Position numbers and translations under genes: made by a program
The notes under the pieces: generated by a model
What the model was told of the DNA's origin: nothing
Databases searched by the model: none
What the model saw: only the letters and a program-made list of their open reading frames with translations
Part shown: positions 16,395-25,770 of the stretch, in pieces
Numbering within the stretch: position 1 is the first letter of the stretch
Layout: each line of letters begins with the position of its first letter
Assembly (NCBI GenBank): GCA_021201735.1
Contig: JAJQEJ010000034.1
Location: 1-64,000 of the forward strand
Source: Oscillospiraceae bacterium
Lineage (GTDB): Bacteria; Bacillota; Clostridia; Oscillospirales; Oscillospiraceae
Length of the DNA stretch: 64,000 nucleotides
Reading direction: 5' to 3'

Positions 16395-17285
16395 ATGAGA
16401 GAACCAGTCTTTACCGGCGCGTGCCCCGCGATTGTAACCCCGTTTGACGAGAGCGGTGCCATCAATTACGACGTCTTCGGTCAACTCATTGAGCAGCAGA
16501 TCGCGGGCGGCGTGGACGCGATCTGTGTCTGCGGCACCACAGGCGAATCCGCCACGATGAGCATTCGAGAGCACATCGCCGCGGTGGAGTTTTGCGTGAA
16601 TACCGTAAACCACCGCATCAAGGTCATTGCGGGTGCCGGCAGCAACGACACCTCCGCCGCCGTCTACCTCTCCCAGCACGCGGAGACCTCCGGCGCGGAC
16701 GCGCTATTACATGTGACGCCCTATTACAACAAGACCAGCCAGCTTGGGCTGATGAAGCACTATGAATATATCGCGGCACGGACAAAGCTTCCCATCATTT
16801 TATACAATGTCCCGTCCCGCACCGGCGTCTCCTTTACGGCGGAGACCTACCGCGCCCTCGCGCAAAACCCGCAGTTTAACGGCGTAAAGGAGGCGAGCGG
16901 CAACTTCTCCCTGCTCGCGCACACCCGCCATCTCTGCGGGGACGATTTTTACATCTGGTCGGGCAACGACGATCAGGTGGTGCCGATGATGTCCCTCGGC
17001 GCGAAGGGTGTAATCTCAGTCGCCTCGAACATCATTCCGGAGGTCATGGTCGAGATGACCCACAAGTGCCTCGCTGGCGACTTCACAGAAGCCGCCAAGC
17101 TGCAGATTGCATACATGGATTTCCTCGACGCGCTCTTTGTGGAGGTCAATCCCATGCCGATCAAGGCCGCCATGAATCTCGCAGGCATGAACGTCGGCCC
17201 GCTCCGCCTGCCGCTCTGCGATATATCCGAGAGCAGCCTCGCGCTGCTCAAGACCGCCATGCAGCGCATCGGACTGCTTACGTAG
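16395..17285 (+). CDS. dapA: 4-hydroxy-tetrahydrodipicolinate synthase
   Basis: Condenses pyruvate with aspartate semialdehyde. The TIM-barrel protein has 296 residues. Features seen are GTTGESATM, the tyrosine segment HVTPYYNKTSQ, YNVPSRTG, and the Schiff-base lysine in FNGVKEASGN. The ATG at 16395 (MREPVF) is preferred over the ATG at 16386, because it lies nine bases after AAGGA and gives the usual N-terminus. It sits 37 bases after asd in the same operon. Confidence 0.96.
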   Translation: MREPVFTGACPAIVTPFDESGAINYDVFGQLIEQQIAGGVDAICVCGTTGESATMSIREHIAAVEFCVNTVNHRIKVIAGAGSNDTSAAVYLSQHAETSGADALLHVTPYYNKTSQLGLMKHYEYIAARTKLPIILYNVPSRTGVSFTAETYRALAQNPQFNGVKEASGNFSLLAHTRHLCGDDFYIWSGNDDQVVPMMSLGAKGVISVASNIIPEVMVEMTHKCLAGDFTEAAKLQIAYMDFLDALFVEVNPMPIKAAMNLAGMNVGPLRLPLCDISESSLALLKTAMQRIGLLT

Positions 17286-17326
17286 CATACGTGCGGAAGG
17301 AAGTAGAATAGAAAGGACGGATCACG

Positions 17327-18088
17327 ATGCTTCGTATCTTAATCTCCGGCTGCAACGGCCACATGGGCCGCACGGTTGAGAGCATCTGCACAGGACAGTC
17401 GAACTTGGAGATTGTGGGCGGGTTTGACCTTCTGGGGCAAAAGGGCAGGGAGTTTCCTGTCTACACCGCGCCGCAGGAGTTTACCGGCGCGGCGGACGTC
17501 GTCATTGACTTTTCGAGCCCTGCCGCCCTGCAAACCCTGCTGGATTTTGGCGTGGCGCGGCAGATTCCACTGGTGCTGTGCACCACGGGCTATACGCCGG
17601 AGCAGTCTGCTGCGATTGACGCGGCGGCGGAGAAAATCCCCATTTTCCGCTCCGCCAACATGTCACTCGGCGTCAATCTGCTCATTGACCTGATCCAGCG
17701 CGCCGCCCACGTGCTGGGGGAATCCTACGATGTAGAGATTGTGGAGCGGCACCACAACCGCAAAGTAGACGCGCCGAGCGGCACGGCACTGATGCTCGCC
17801 GACGCGGTGTCGGAGGCCCTGCCCTACACCCCGCAGTACGTCTACGACCGCCAGTCGGTACGTAGAAAACGCGACAAGCACGAGATCGGCATCTCTGCCG
17901 TGCGCGGCGGGGGCATCGTCGGCGACCATGAGGTGATCTTCGCCGGGCGGGACGAGGTGATTGAGATCAAACACGCGGCGATGAGCCGTGAGGTCTTCGC
18001 CTCCGGCGCGGTGCGCGCAGCCTGCTTTCTCGCCACAGTGACAAAGCCGGGACTCTACTCCATGACTGATCTGGTCGCGCAGACGTAG
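17327..18088 (+). CDS. dapB: 4-hydroxy-tetrahydrodipicolinate reductase
   Basis: NAD(P)H-dependent reductase in the diaminopimelate/lysine pathway. It has an N-terminal Rossmann GCNGHMGRTVE, the catalytic EIVERHHNRKVDAPSGTA (His-His pair and Lys) and C-terminal HAAMSREVFASGAVRAA. Length 253 is typical. GAAAGGA precedes the ATG. It is the last gene of the asd-dapA-dapB operon; a strong terminator follows 18 bases after the stop. Confidence 0.96.
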   Translation: MLRILISGCNGHMGRTVESICTGQSNLEIVGGFDLLGQKGREFPVYTAPQEFTGAADVVIDFSSPAALQTLLDFGVARQIPLVLCTTGYTPEQSAAIDAAAEKIPIFRSANMSLGVNLLIDLIQRAAHVLGESYDVEIVERHHNRKVDAPSGTALMLADAVSEALPYTPQYVYDRQSVRRKRDKHEIGISAVRGGGIVGDHEVIFAGRDEVIEIKHAAMSREVFASGAVRAACFLATVTKPGLYSMTDLVAQT

Positions 18089-18106
18089 TAGATATGTATC
18101 CAAAAA

Positions 18107-18150
18107 GCTGCTGCAAGTGATGAATCAAACACTTGCAGCAGCCTTTCTGT
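18107..18150 (+). terminator. Terminator of the asd-dapA-dapB operon
   Basis: GCTGCTGCAAGTG (18107-18119) pairs perfectly with 18130-18142 over a ten-base loop and is followed by CTTTCTGTTTTT. Confidence 0.9.
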
Positions 18151-18205
18151 TTTTCGCATTTTTCGTTGTTGCGCTTGCCTTATTATTTCAGCAAAATACA
18201 AAGAG

Positions 18206-18235
18206 TTATCCACATTGTCCACAGAGTTTTCCACA
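18206..18235 (+). other. Cluster of three DnaA-box-like 9-mers
   Basis: TTATCCACA (18206-18214, an exact consensus DnaA box), TTGTCCACA (18215-18223) and TTTTCCACA (18227-18235) lie in one orientation, the first two abutting. They sit in the 300-base gap between the convergent ends of dapB and tsaD, where a promoter role is unlikely. The rest of the gap (18236-18404) shows only a weak hairpin near 18381-18404. Confidence 0.6.
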
Positions 18236-18404
18236 CATTGATCTCCTTGCGGCACAATTATTTGCGCGAAATGTTCCGGTTTTTTCCGCCCTCTGTATCC
18301 CTATTTTTTTAACAGAATAAAGTGTCGTTTTGCTTTACATAATGCAGAACAAACCATACAGAAAGGATACAGTACACAGGTGCAGGATATGTTTCATCCT
18401 TGCA

Positions 18405-19415
18405 TCATCCGACGCCGAGATCCCTTGTGGCATAGGCGTTTAAGTCCGCGTCGGCGTGGTTTCCGCTCTGCCATTCATAGTAACCCTGACAGCCGATCAT
18501 CGCGCCGTTGTCCCCGCAGAGGGACAGCGCAGGCAGGTATAGTTTTGCGCCCGCGCGCGCGCACGCAAGCTGCAAATCTGCGCGGATGCGGGAATTTGCG
18601 GCGACACCGCCCGCCACCGCGACCTTGCCGTAGCCCATCTGCGCCGACGCCGCCATCACACGCGGCACCAGCGTGTCGCTCACCGCCGCCGAAAATGACG
18701 CGGCGAGATCAGGCACATCCAGCGCCTCCCCCTTCTGCCGGGCGTTATGGATCAGGTTGAGCGCGGCGGTTTTGAGGCCGGAAAAGGACATGTCCAGCGG
18801 CGCGCCATGGATCTGGGCGCGGGGTAGCGGATACCTTCCGCTGTCCCCCGACTGCGCCAAGCGGTCAAGCGGCGCGCCGCCGGGATACCCAATTCCCAAC
18901 ACCCGCGCCACCTTGTCAAAGCACTCCCCCGCCGCGTCGTCGCGCGTGCCGCCCAAAACTGCCATATCCGTATAGCCTCTCACATCGACAATGAGGGTGT
19001 TCCCGCCCGAAATGCAAAGGCAGACACAGGGCGGCTCTAAATCCGGATAGGTGATATAATTGGCGGCAATATGCCCGCGCACATGGTGCACCGGAATCAG
19101 CGGTACGCCGAGCGCATAGGCGGCAGACTTTGCAAAGCTGACCCCCACTAACAGCGCGCCGATAAGCCCGGGCGCGTACGTCACCGCCACCGCGTCCATG
19201 TCGCGGCGGCACAGCGCAGCACGGGATAACGCCTCGTCACAGAGCGCGGCAATTACCTCCACATGCTTGCGGGAGGCGATCTCAGGCACCACGCCGCCGT
19301 AGTCGGCGTGCATTTCCGCCTGCGAGGCGATCACATCGGAGAGCACCGTGCGCCCGTCGCGCACCACCGCAACTGCGGTTTCGTCGCAGGACGATTCTAT
19401 GGCGAGTAAATTCAT
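18405..19415 (-). CDS. tsaD: tRNA N6-threonylcarbamoyladenosine transferase TsaD
   Basis: Transfers the threonylcarbamoyl group to A37 of ANN-decoding tRNAs. The ASKHA-fold protein has 336 residues. It opens with LAIESSCDETAVAVV, has the metal-binding HVRGH motif (HxxxH), then ISGGNTLIV and, near the C-terminus, VAGGVAANSRIR. GGAGG precedes the ATG. It overlaps rimI by four bases, the tsaD-rimI pairing seen in many bacteria, and ends the cysE-cysS-polA gene run. Confidence 0.96.
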   Translation of the reverse strand: MNLLAIESSCDETAVAVVRDGRTVLSDVIASQAEMHADYGGVVPEIASRKHVEVIAALCDEALSRAALCRRDMDAVAVTYAPGLIGALLVGVSFAKSAAYALGVPLIPVHHVRGHIAANYITYPDLEPPCVCLCISGGNTLIVDVRGYTDMAVLGGTRDDAAGECFDKVARVLGIGYPGGAPLDRLAQSGDSGRYPLPRAQIHGAPLDMSFSGLKTAALNLIHNARQKGEALDVPDLAASFSAAVSDTLVPRVMAASAQMGYGKVAVAGGVAANSRIRADLQLACARAGAKLYLPALSLCGDNGAMIGCQGYYEWQSGNHADADLNAYATRDLGVG

Positions 19416-19870
19416 GCAAAGTCCTCCCTTTGAAAGGTGACCGTCATCAGCACCGCGTCCTCCGGCGGCGCTGTGTAATAACCCTTGCGCCGACCCACCA
19501 CCTGAAAGCCCAGCTTCTCATAAAGCGCAATCGCCGCGTCATTCCCGGCGCGCACCTCCAGCGTGAGAAAGGCCAGGTGGGCGCGTCCAAAGCGCAGGAA
19601 AGCGGACAGGAGCTCTCGTGCCACGCCCTGCCTGCGAAACGCGGGCGCGACCGCGATTTTTTCCAGCGTACCCTCATCAAGCACCGCCCGGACAAGGCCG
19701 TAGCCCAACAGCGTGCCGTCCTCCCCTTCCGCTACGATCAGGGAGGCGTTGGGGTTATATAGCTCGTCCGCGAGCATCTCTGTGCTCCACGGAGGAGAAA
19801 AGCAGGTGCGCTCCAGCGCCGCAAGGGCGGGCAGATGGCTCCTATCCGCCGGATTCAGCCGATACTTCAT
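19412..19870 (-). CDS. rimI: Ribosomal protein alanine N-acetyltransferase RimI
   Basis: GNAT-fold acetyltransferase of 152 residues. It shows the acetyl-CoA-binding motif RRQGVARELLSAF (R/QxxGxG/A type), the FSPPWSTEMLADEL N-terminal segment common in RimI, and ALYEKLGFQVVGRRKGYY near the end. RimI acetylates the N-terminus of ribosomal protein S18. Its position between polA and tsaD, with four-base overlaps on both sides, supports the name. A general GNAT role cannot be excluded. Confidence 0.9.
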   Translation of the reverse strand: MKYRLNPADRSHLPALAALERTCFSPPWSTEMLADELYNPNASLIVAEGEDGTLLGYGLVRAVLDEGTLEKIAVAPAFRRQGVARELLSAFLRFGRAHLAFLTLEVRAGNDAAIALYEKLGFQVVGRRKGYYTAPPEDAVLMTVTFQREDFA

Positions 19871-22512
19871 GCCTTCGCCTCCGCCCAGCTCTTGCCACAG
19901 TGCGCCTCGGCGGTCAGCGGGACAGAGAGCTTGGCAACCGCCTCCATCTCCTCGGTCAGGAGCGTTTGGACCATCTCCGCCTCTCCCTTGGGGCTGAGTA
20001 CAATGAGCTCATCGTGTACCTGCAGCAGCAGCCGTGACTGGAGCTTTTCCGCCCGCAGCCGCCGCCAGACGCAGATCATGGCTCGCTTGATGATATCCGC
20101 CGCCGTACCCTGAATGGGCATGTTGAGGGCCACCCGCTCACCGAAGGAGCGCAGGTTGTAGTTGGAGGATTTCAGCTCCGGGATCCAGCGGCGGCGGCCA
20201 AAGAGCGTGCTGACATAGCCGTCGCGCTTGCTCTGCGCTACAATCTTGTCCATGTAGCGGCGCACGCCGGTGTAGTGGGCAAAGTAGCGCTCCATATACG
20301 CCTTCGCCTCCCCACGCGTCACGTGGAGGTCCTGCGAGAGGGAGAAGTCGGAAATCCCGTACACAATGCCGAAATTCACCGCCTTGGCGCGGCGGCGCAT
20401 CTCCGCGGTCACCAGCTCGCGCGGCACGCCGAACACCTGCGCCGCGGTGGTAGTGTGGATATCCGCCCCGTTTTGAAAGTCGGCGATCATCGCCGCGTCG
20501 TCTGCGATATGGGCAAGCAGCCGTAGCTCGATCTGGGAATAGTCCGCGTCCACCAGCACATACCCCTCCGGCGCGATGAACATATGGCGCATCTGTGCCC
20601 CTAATTCCGTGCGCACGGGAATGTTTTGTAAATTCGGCTCGGTGGAGGATAGCCTACCCGTCGCGGTGACGGTGTTTTGAAAACTGGTGTGCAGCTTATT
20701 GTCCGCGCCGATGAGCTTGCGGAATCCCTCGACGTAGGTTGAATTGAGCTTGGTCAGCTGGCGGAATTCCTGAATGCGCTCGATGATCGGGTGCAGCCCG
20801 CGCAGCTTCTCAAGCACATCCGCCCCTGTGGAATAGCCCGTCTTGGTCTTTTTCGTCGGCGGCAGGCCCATCTGTTCAAATAATATCTGTCCGAGCTGCT
20901 GGGTGGAATTGATGTTAAAGGTACAGCCCGCGTCGTCGTAAATCTCCTGCTGGAGGGTGTCACTGCGTGCCTTGAGCGTCACGCCAAAGGCTTCGAGCGC
21001 TTTGCGGTCGATGAGAAATCCGTCGCGCTCCATCTCCGCTAAAACGGGACAGAGCGGCAGCTCCATCTCCTCCAACAGCTTCAACATACCCATCTCAGTC
21101 AAGCTCTTACGCTGCACCGGATAGAGCGCGGCCACCGCGGCAGCGTGGGCGGCCAGCACCTGAGCCGCCCCGGTGCAGTCGCCCAGCGGCTCAAATGCCG
21201 CGGGGTCGGTAAAGGCCTTTGCCGCGGGAATTTCATCGTTAAAATAGGACAGATAGAGCTTTTCGAGCGCGTAACTTCCATCCGTCGGCGCGAGGAGATA
21301 GGCGGCGATTTCCGTGTCAAACTGTATGCCCCCCGCGACAATCCCCTCATCGAGCAGGGCGCGCAGCAGCGCTTTTGCCCCGTGGGTCACAACCGGGATG
21401 GTTCCGTCAAAAAGGCGCGCCAAAAAGGGCGTGAACGCTTCGCCCAGCCGGTCGGCGAGGATCACGACGGCTTCGCCGCCATGAAACACCGCCACCGCCC
21501 TCCAGTCCGGCGCAGTCAGAACGGAGACAAATTCCGCCTTCTCCCAGATTGGATAGCACGCCGCTAATGCTCCGGCATCCGTCACCAGCGCGCAGTCGGA
21601 CACCGTCGCCGCCGCGTGCGCGCCCTGCGGCACACCCTGCGCGTCGTGCAGATCAAACTTCTCAATCAGCTTGGAAAACTCCAGACGGCGGAATACCGCG
21701 AGGAGCTTTTCCCGGTCCGGCTCCCGCTTCTGCGCGTCCGCGGGGGTAAACCCAAGCGGCGCGTCACAGTGGATGGTCGCCAGGTCAAAGGAGAGGTCTG
21801 CCAGCGCCCTCCCCTCCTCCAGCTTTTTGCGCACACCCGCCTTCATCTCCGGCGCATCCAGATTCGCATAGACGCCGGGGAGATCGCCATAGTTGTGGAG
21901 CAGCTCCATCGCGGTCTTCTCGCCCACGCCGGGTACGCCCGGAATATTATCGGAGCTGTCCCCCATCAGCGCCTTGAGGTCGATCATCCGCAGCGGCTCC
22001 ATACCGTATTCCGCGCGAAAGGTTTCCGGCGTCATCTCCTTGGTGGTGGTCTGCCCCATGCGGGTCGAGACCAGCTTGACGCGTACATGGTCGTCGATGA
22101 GCTGCAGGCTATCCTTGTCCCCCGTTACAATCACGGTCTCCCAGCCGCCCGCAGTCGCAGCAGCCGCGACCGTGCCGATGAGGTCGTCCGCCTCCCAGCC
22201 CTCCAGCTCATAGCAGGCGACACACATGGCAGATAGCACCTCTTTCAAAATAGGCATCTGCACGGCGAGCTCGTCCGGCATCCCCTTGCGCTTTGCCTTG
22301 TAGCCGTCATACGCCTGATGGCGGAAGGTGGGCGCGCGCATGTCGAAGCAGACGCAGAGCGCGTCCGGGTTCTCCTCCTCCAGCAGCTTGAGCAGAATGG
22401 TGAGAAACCCGTATACCGCGTTGGTCGGCGTTCCGTCCTGCGTGGTCAGGGGGCGGACGCCGTAAAAGGCGCGGTTAATGATGGAGTTGCCGTCAATTGC
22501 CATGAGTTTCAT
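19867..22512 (-). CDS. polA: DNA polymerase I
   Basis: Full-length PolA of 881 residues. The N-terminal 5' nuclease covers about 1-290 (DGNSIINRAFYG, YELEGWEADDLIGT, GVPGVGEKTA). The central region corresponds to the 3'-5' exonuclease, but the position of the DxE metal motif reads SVLTAPDWRA, so proofreading is probably lost, as in Bacillus-type PolA. The polymerase domain shows motif A DYSQIELRLLAH, motif B RRRAKAVNFGIVYG and motif C QVHDELIV. It acts in Okazaki fragment processing and repair. It overlaps its neighbours by four bases on each side. Confidence 0.96.
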   Translation of the reverse strand: MKLMAIDGNSIINRAFYGVRPLTTQDGTPTNAVYGFLTILLKLLEEENPDALCVCFDMRAPTFRHQAYDGYKAKRKGMPDELAVQMPILKEVLSAMCVACYELEGWEADDLIGTVAAAATAGGWETVIVTGDKDSLQLIDDHVRVKLVSTRMGQTTTKEMTPETFRAEYGMEPLRMIDLKALMGDSSDNIPGVPGVGEKTAMELLHNYGDLPGVYANLDAPEMKAGVRKKLEEGRALADLSFDLATIHCDAPLGFTPADAQKREPDREKLLAVFRRLEFSKLIEKFDLHDAQGVPQGAHAAATVSDCALVTDAGALAACYPIWEKAEFVSVLTAPDWRAVAVFHGGEAVVILADRLGEAFTPFLARLFDGTIPVVTHGAKALLRALLDEGIVAGGIQFDTEIAAYLLAPTDGSYALEKLYLSYFNDEIPAAKAFTDPAAFEPLGDCTGAAQVLAAHAAAVAALYPVQRKSLTEMGMLKLLEEMELPLCPVLAEMERDGFLIDRKALEAFGVTLKARSDTLQQEIYDDAGCTFNINSTQQLGQILFEQMGLPPTKKTKTGYSTGADVLEKLRGLHPIIERIQEFRQLTKLNSTYVEGFRKLIGADNKLHTSFQNTVTATGRLSSTEPNLQNIPVRTELGAQMRHMFIAPEGYVLVDADYSQIELRLLAHIADDAAMIADFQNGADIHTTTAAQVFGVPRELVTAEMRRRAKAVNFGIVYGISDFSLSQDLHVTRGEAKAYMERYFAHYTGVRRYMDKIVAQSKRDGYVSTLFGRRRWIPELKSSNYNLRSFGERVALNMPIQGTAADIIKRAMICVWRRLRAEKLQSRLLLQVHDELIVLSPKGEAEMVQTLLTEEMEAVAKLSVPLTAEAHCGKSWAEAKA

Positions 22513-24305
22513 GTGTGTTCTCCTTCCGTCTGCGACTCGATCCGCTCCGCCAGTTCGCTGAGATAGAGCCAGCGCGCCATCTTTTCCTCCATCTGCCGCT
22601 CCAGCTCAGCCTGCTTTTCCATCAGCTTCTGCAGCGCCACATAGTCCGCCGCCTTGCGCGCCTGCTCGGCGCACACCTCTGCATGCGTATGCTCCAGCGC
22701 CTCCAGCTCGCCCTCGATGCGCTCGTATTCGCGCTGTTCGTTGTAACTGAATTTCAGCCGCTGGTTGCCCGCCGGTCTCTCTTTTTTTGCCCGCGGCGCG
22801 GCGCTTTTTTCCGCGTCCGCCTGTATCCGCAGCGCGTCCCAGTAGTCGGTAAAGCCGCCGGGGTAGGCGGTAACACGTCCGTCCCCCTCCACCGCCAGAA
22901 TCCGCCTCGCCATCTTATCCAAAAAATATCGGTCATGCGAAACCGCCACCACCGCGCCGGGGAAGGATTCCAGATAGTCCTCCAGCACGGTGAGTGTCAC
23001 GACATCCAAATCATTCGTCGGCTCATCCAACAATAGAATATTCGGCGCACACGCCAGCACCGACATGAGAAAGAGCCTGCGCCGCTCTCCGCCGGAGAGC
23101 TTTTTCACCGGACTCCACTGGGTTTCCGGTGGAAATAAAAACTGATCTAAAAGCTGCGCGGCAGTGAGCGTCCCTTCCGTCGTCGCAATCTCGTTGCCGA
23201 TTTCTCGGATGTAGTCGCTGACCCGCACGTCGCCGTCCACCGGCGGCGTCTCTTGCGAGAAGTAGCCGACGCGGACGGTCTCACCGCGCACCACTGCGCC
23301 ACTGTCCGGCGCAAGTGTGCCCGCGAGCAGATGTAAAAGCGTAGATTTCCCGCTCCCGTTGCGCCCCACAATCCCGATCCGGTCATCCCGAAGGATGCGC
23401 AAATCTACATTTTGCAGCACCGGCTTCCCAGCGAATGTTTTCCCGGCATTGTGCAGTTCAATGGTTTTTCTCCCCAGGCGGGAAGCCTTGATATTGAGTT
23501 CCAGCGCCCCGCGATCCTGCGGCCCCGTCTGCGCTTGCAGGGCTGCAAAACGCTCCAGCCGCTCGCGGCTTTTGGTACCGCGCGCGGTCGGCCCCTGCAA
23601 CACCCACTGCTGCTCCCGCCGCAGCAGCGCCTGCCGCTTGCGCTCCGTGGCGCGCGTTCGCTCTTCCCTGTCCGCTTTGCCAGCCAGATAGCGCGCGTAT
23701 CCGCCGTCGTAAAAATAGAGCTTACCGCCCTCCACCTCTGCCGTGCGGTTGGTCACCCGCTCCAGAAAGTAGCGGTCGTGGGTCACCATGACAAGCGCAC
23801 CGGAAAAGCGCGTAAGATGCCCCTCCAGCCACAGGATCATCTCACTGTCGAGGTGGTTGGTCGGCTCGTCCAAAATCAGCAGATCACAGGGGCGGGCCAG
23901 CACCGCAGCGAGCGCCACCCGCCGCCGCTCCCCGCCGGAGAGGGTTCCCATCCTGCGGTCAAACTCTGTCAGGCCAAGGCGGGTGAGGATGGCGCGCGCC
24001 TCGTGCTCTGCCAGGGTGCGCAGTTCCGGGTTGCAATTGGCAAAGACCTGCTCCAGGACGGTGTAGTCCTCGCCATAAGCCGGATTCTGCGGCAGGTATT
24101 CCAGCGATACGTTCGGGTCACGCCGCACGGTGCCCCCGTCCGGCTCCTCCGCGCCCGCCAGAATCCGCAGCAGGGTGGATTTCCCCGCACCGTTAAAGCC
24201 GACGACGCCCAGCCGGTCGCCCTGCGACAGCGTGAGCGACACCCCGTCGAGCGGCGTTTTTTCTCCGTATGCTTTTGTGATACGGTCGGCGGAAAGCAGC
24301 ATCAT
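22509..24305 (-). CDS. ABC-F family ATPase (Uup-like)
   Basis: Soluble tandem ABC protein of 598 residues with no membrane part. The first cassette has Walker A GFNGAGKST, signature LSGGERRRVA and Walker B LLILDEPTNHLD. An arginine-rich linker follows (about 215-260). The second cassette has GRNGSGKST, LSGGERRRLF and ILLLDEPTNDLD. The C-terminus (about 510-598) is a coiled coil. ABC-F proteins act on ribosomes. The long C-terminal coiled coil resembles Uup, which also binds DNA, so the place next to polA is suggestive but unproven. Confidence 0.88.
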   Translation of the reverse strand: MMLLSADRITKAYGEKTPLDGVSLTLSQGDRLGVVGFNGAGKSTLLRILAGAEEPDGGTVRRDPNVSLEYLPQNPAYGEDYTVLEQVFANCNPELRTLAEHEARAILTRLGLTEFDRRMGTLSGGERRRVALAAVLARPCDLLILDEPTNHLDSEMILWLEGHLTRFSGALVMVTHDRYFLERVTNRTAEVEGGKLYFYDGGYARYLAGKADREERTRATERKRQALLRREQQWVLQGPTARGTKSRERLERFAALQAQTGPQDRGALELNIKASRLGRKTIELHNAGKTFAGKPVLQNVDLRILRDDRIGIVGRNGSGKSTLLHLLAGTLAPDSGAVVRGETVRVGYFSQETPPVDGDVRVSDYIREIGNEIATTEGTLTAAQLLDQFLFPPETQWSPVKKLSGGERRRLFLMSVLACAPNILLLDEPTNDLDVVTLTVLEDYLESFPGAVVAVSHDRYFLDKMARRILAVEGDGRVTAYPGGFTDYWDALRIQADAEKSAAPRAKKERPAGNQRLKFSYNEQREYERIEGELEALEHTHAEVCAEQARKAADYVALQKLMEKQAELERQMEEKMARWLYLSELAERIESQTEGEHT

Positions 24306-24324
24306 GCTCCCCCTCTCACGCGGT

Positions 24325-25734
24325 TTATACCCGCCGCCATTTGACGCCCTCCGGTGTGTCGGTCAGTTCGATACCCATCCCCTTGAGCTTGTCGCGGATG
24401 GCATCCGCCTCCGCAAAGTTCTTTTCCTTTTTCGCCGCGGTACGCGCGGTGATCAGTGCCTCAATCTCCGCGGAGCCTTCTCCGCCGCTTGTTTCCGCCT
24501 GTTGTACCTGCGCGGCCGCCTGCAAAAGGCCGAGCGCAAGCACCCGGTCACAGTCCTCGAGCAGATACCGCTTACTCGCGTCACTGAGATCCGATTTGAG
24601 GATATCATAGAGCACCGTCACCGCCTGCGCGCTGTTAAGGTCGTTCCCCATCGCCGCGCAAAACTGTTCGCGCAGCGGCGCGCACGCCGCCACATCCGGG
24701 TCCCCGTCGGGCGTCAGGGCAGCAATACGGGACGCAAGCTTCTGATACGCGGCGGCGGCGTTATCGAGGCTTTCCCACGAAAAGGCCAGCGACTTGCGAT
24801 AGTGCGATTGCAGACAGAAAAACCGGTAGACAAGCGGGTCATAGCCCTTTTCCTCCAGCAGAGAGACCGTTAAAAATTCCCCCTTGGACTTGGACATTTT
24901 CCCGCCCGCCGTATTCAGATGGTGAATGTGCATCCAGTAGTTGCACCATTTGTGTCCCAGATATGCCTCACTCTGTGCAATTTCGTTGGTGTGGTGCGGA
25001 AACGCGTTGTCAATGCCGCCGCAGTGGATATCCAGATAATCACCGAGGTATTTGATGCTGATCGCGGAGCACTCGATGTGCCAGCCCGGATAGCCCATGC
25101 CCCACGGGCTATCCCACTTTAGCTCCTGATCCTGAAATTTGGACTTGGTGAACCAGAGGACAAAGTCCGTCTTGCCGCGCTTGTTGGTGTCCTGCTCCAC
25201 CCCGTCACGCACGCCGACGGCCAAATCCTCCTCATCGTACGCATGAAAGACGTGGTAGCGCGGCAGCTTTGCGGTGTCGAAATAGACATTCCCGCCCGCC
25301 TGATAGGCATACCCCTTATCGAGCAGCGTCTGAATCATGTCAATATAGTCCGAAATGCACGCCGTTGCGGGGATGACAATGTCAGGGCGTCTGATGTTGA
25401 GCTTTTCGCAGTCGGCAAAAAAGGCGTCTGTATAATATTGCGCCAGCTCCATCACGCTCTTTTTTTCCCGCCGCGCACCCGCGAGCATCTTGTCCTCGCC
25501 GGTGTCCGCGTCGGAGGCGAGATGCCCCACATCGGTGATGTTCATCACGCGCGTGACCGCATACCCCTCGTAGCGGAGAAAGCGGTCGAGCAAATCCTCC
25601 ATGATATAGCTGCGCAGATTGCCGATGTGGGCAAAGTGGTAGACGGTCGGGCCGCAGGTGTAGAGCTTCACGACGCCCGGCTCCTGCGGGACAAAGGTCT
25701 CCTTCTCCCGCGTCGCGGAATTATATAGCTTCAT
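24325..25734 (-). CDS. cysS: Cysteinyl-tRNA synthetase
   Basis: Class I aminoacyl-tRNA synthetase of 469 residues. The HIGH-type motif is AHIGN in [13 protein letters not shown], and KMSKSKGEF supplies KMSKS. Zinc-binding residues include the Cys in YTCGPTVY and the [12 protein letters not shown] segment. The DALR and anticodon-binding helices form the C-terminus. It is second after cysE behind a T-box leader, so transcription should rise when tRNA-Cys is uncharged. Confidence 0.96.
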   Translation of the reverse strand: MKLYNSATREKETFVPQEPGVVKLYTCGPTVYHFAHIGNLRSYIMEDLLDRFLRYEGYAVTRVMNITDVGHLASDADTGEDKMLAGARREKKSVMELAQYYTDAFFADCEKLNIRRPDIVIPATACISDYIDMIQTLLDKGYAYQAGGNVYFDTAKLPRYHVFHAYDEEDLAVGVRDGVEQDTNKRGKTDFVLWFTKSKFQDQELKWDSPWGMGYPGWHIECSAISIKYLGDYLDIHCGGIDNAFPHHTNEIAQSEAYLGHKWCNYWMHIHHLNTAGGKMSKSKGEFLTVSLLEEKGYDPLVYRFFCLQSHYRKSLAFSWESLDNAAAAYQKLASRIAALTPDGDPDVAACAPLREQFCAAMGNDLNSAQAVTVLYDILKSDLSDASKRYLLEDCDRVLALGLLQAAAQVQQAETSGGEGSAEIEALITARTAAKKEKNFAEADAIRDKLKGMGIELTDTPEGVKWRRV

Positions 25735-25770
25735 GTTTTGCCTCCTGCTGTATTGCTTTTGTCCGTTATT

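Noticed and set aside
18055-18255. Short minus-strand frame across the dapB terminator and DnaA-like boxes
   Set aside because: It runs through a strong terminator stem and lacks a ribosome-binding site. The sequence is better explained by the hairpin and the repeated TCCACA sites.
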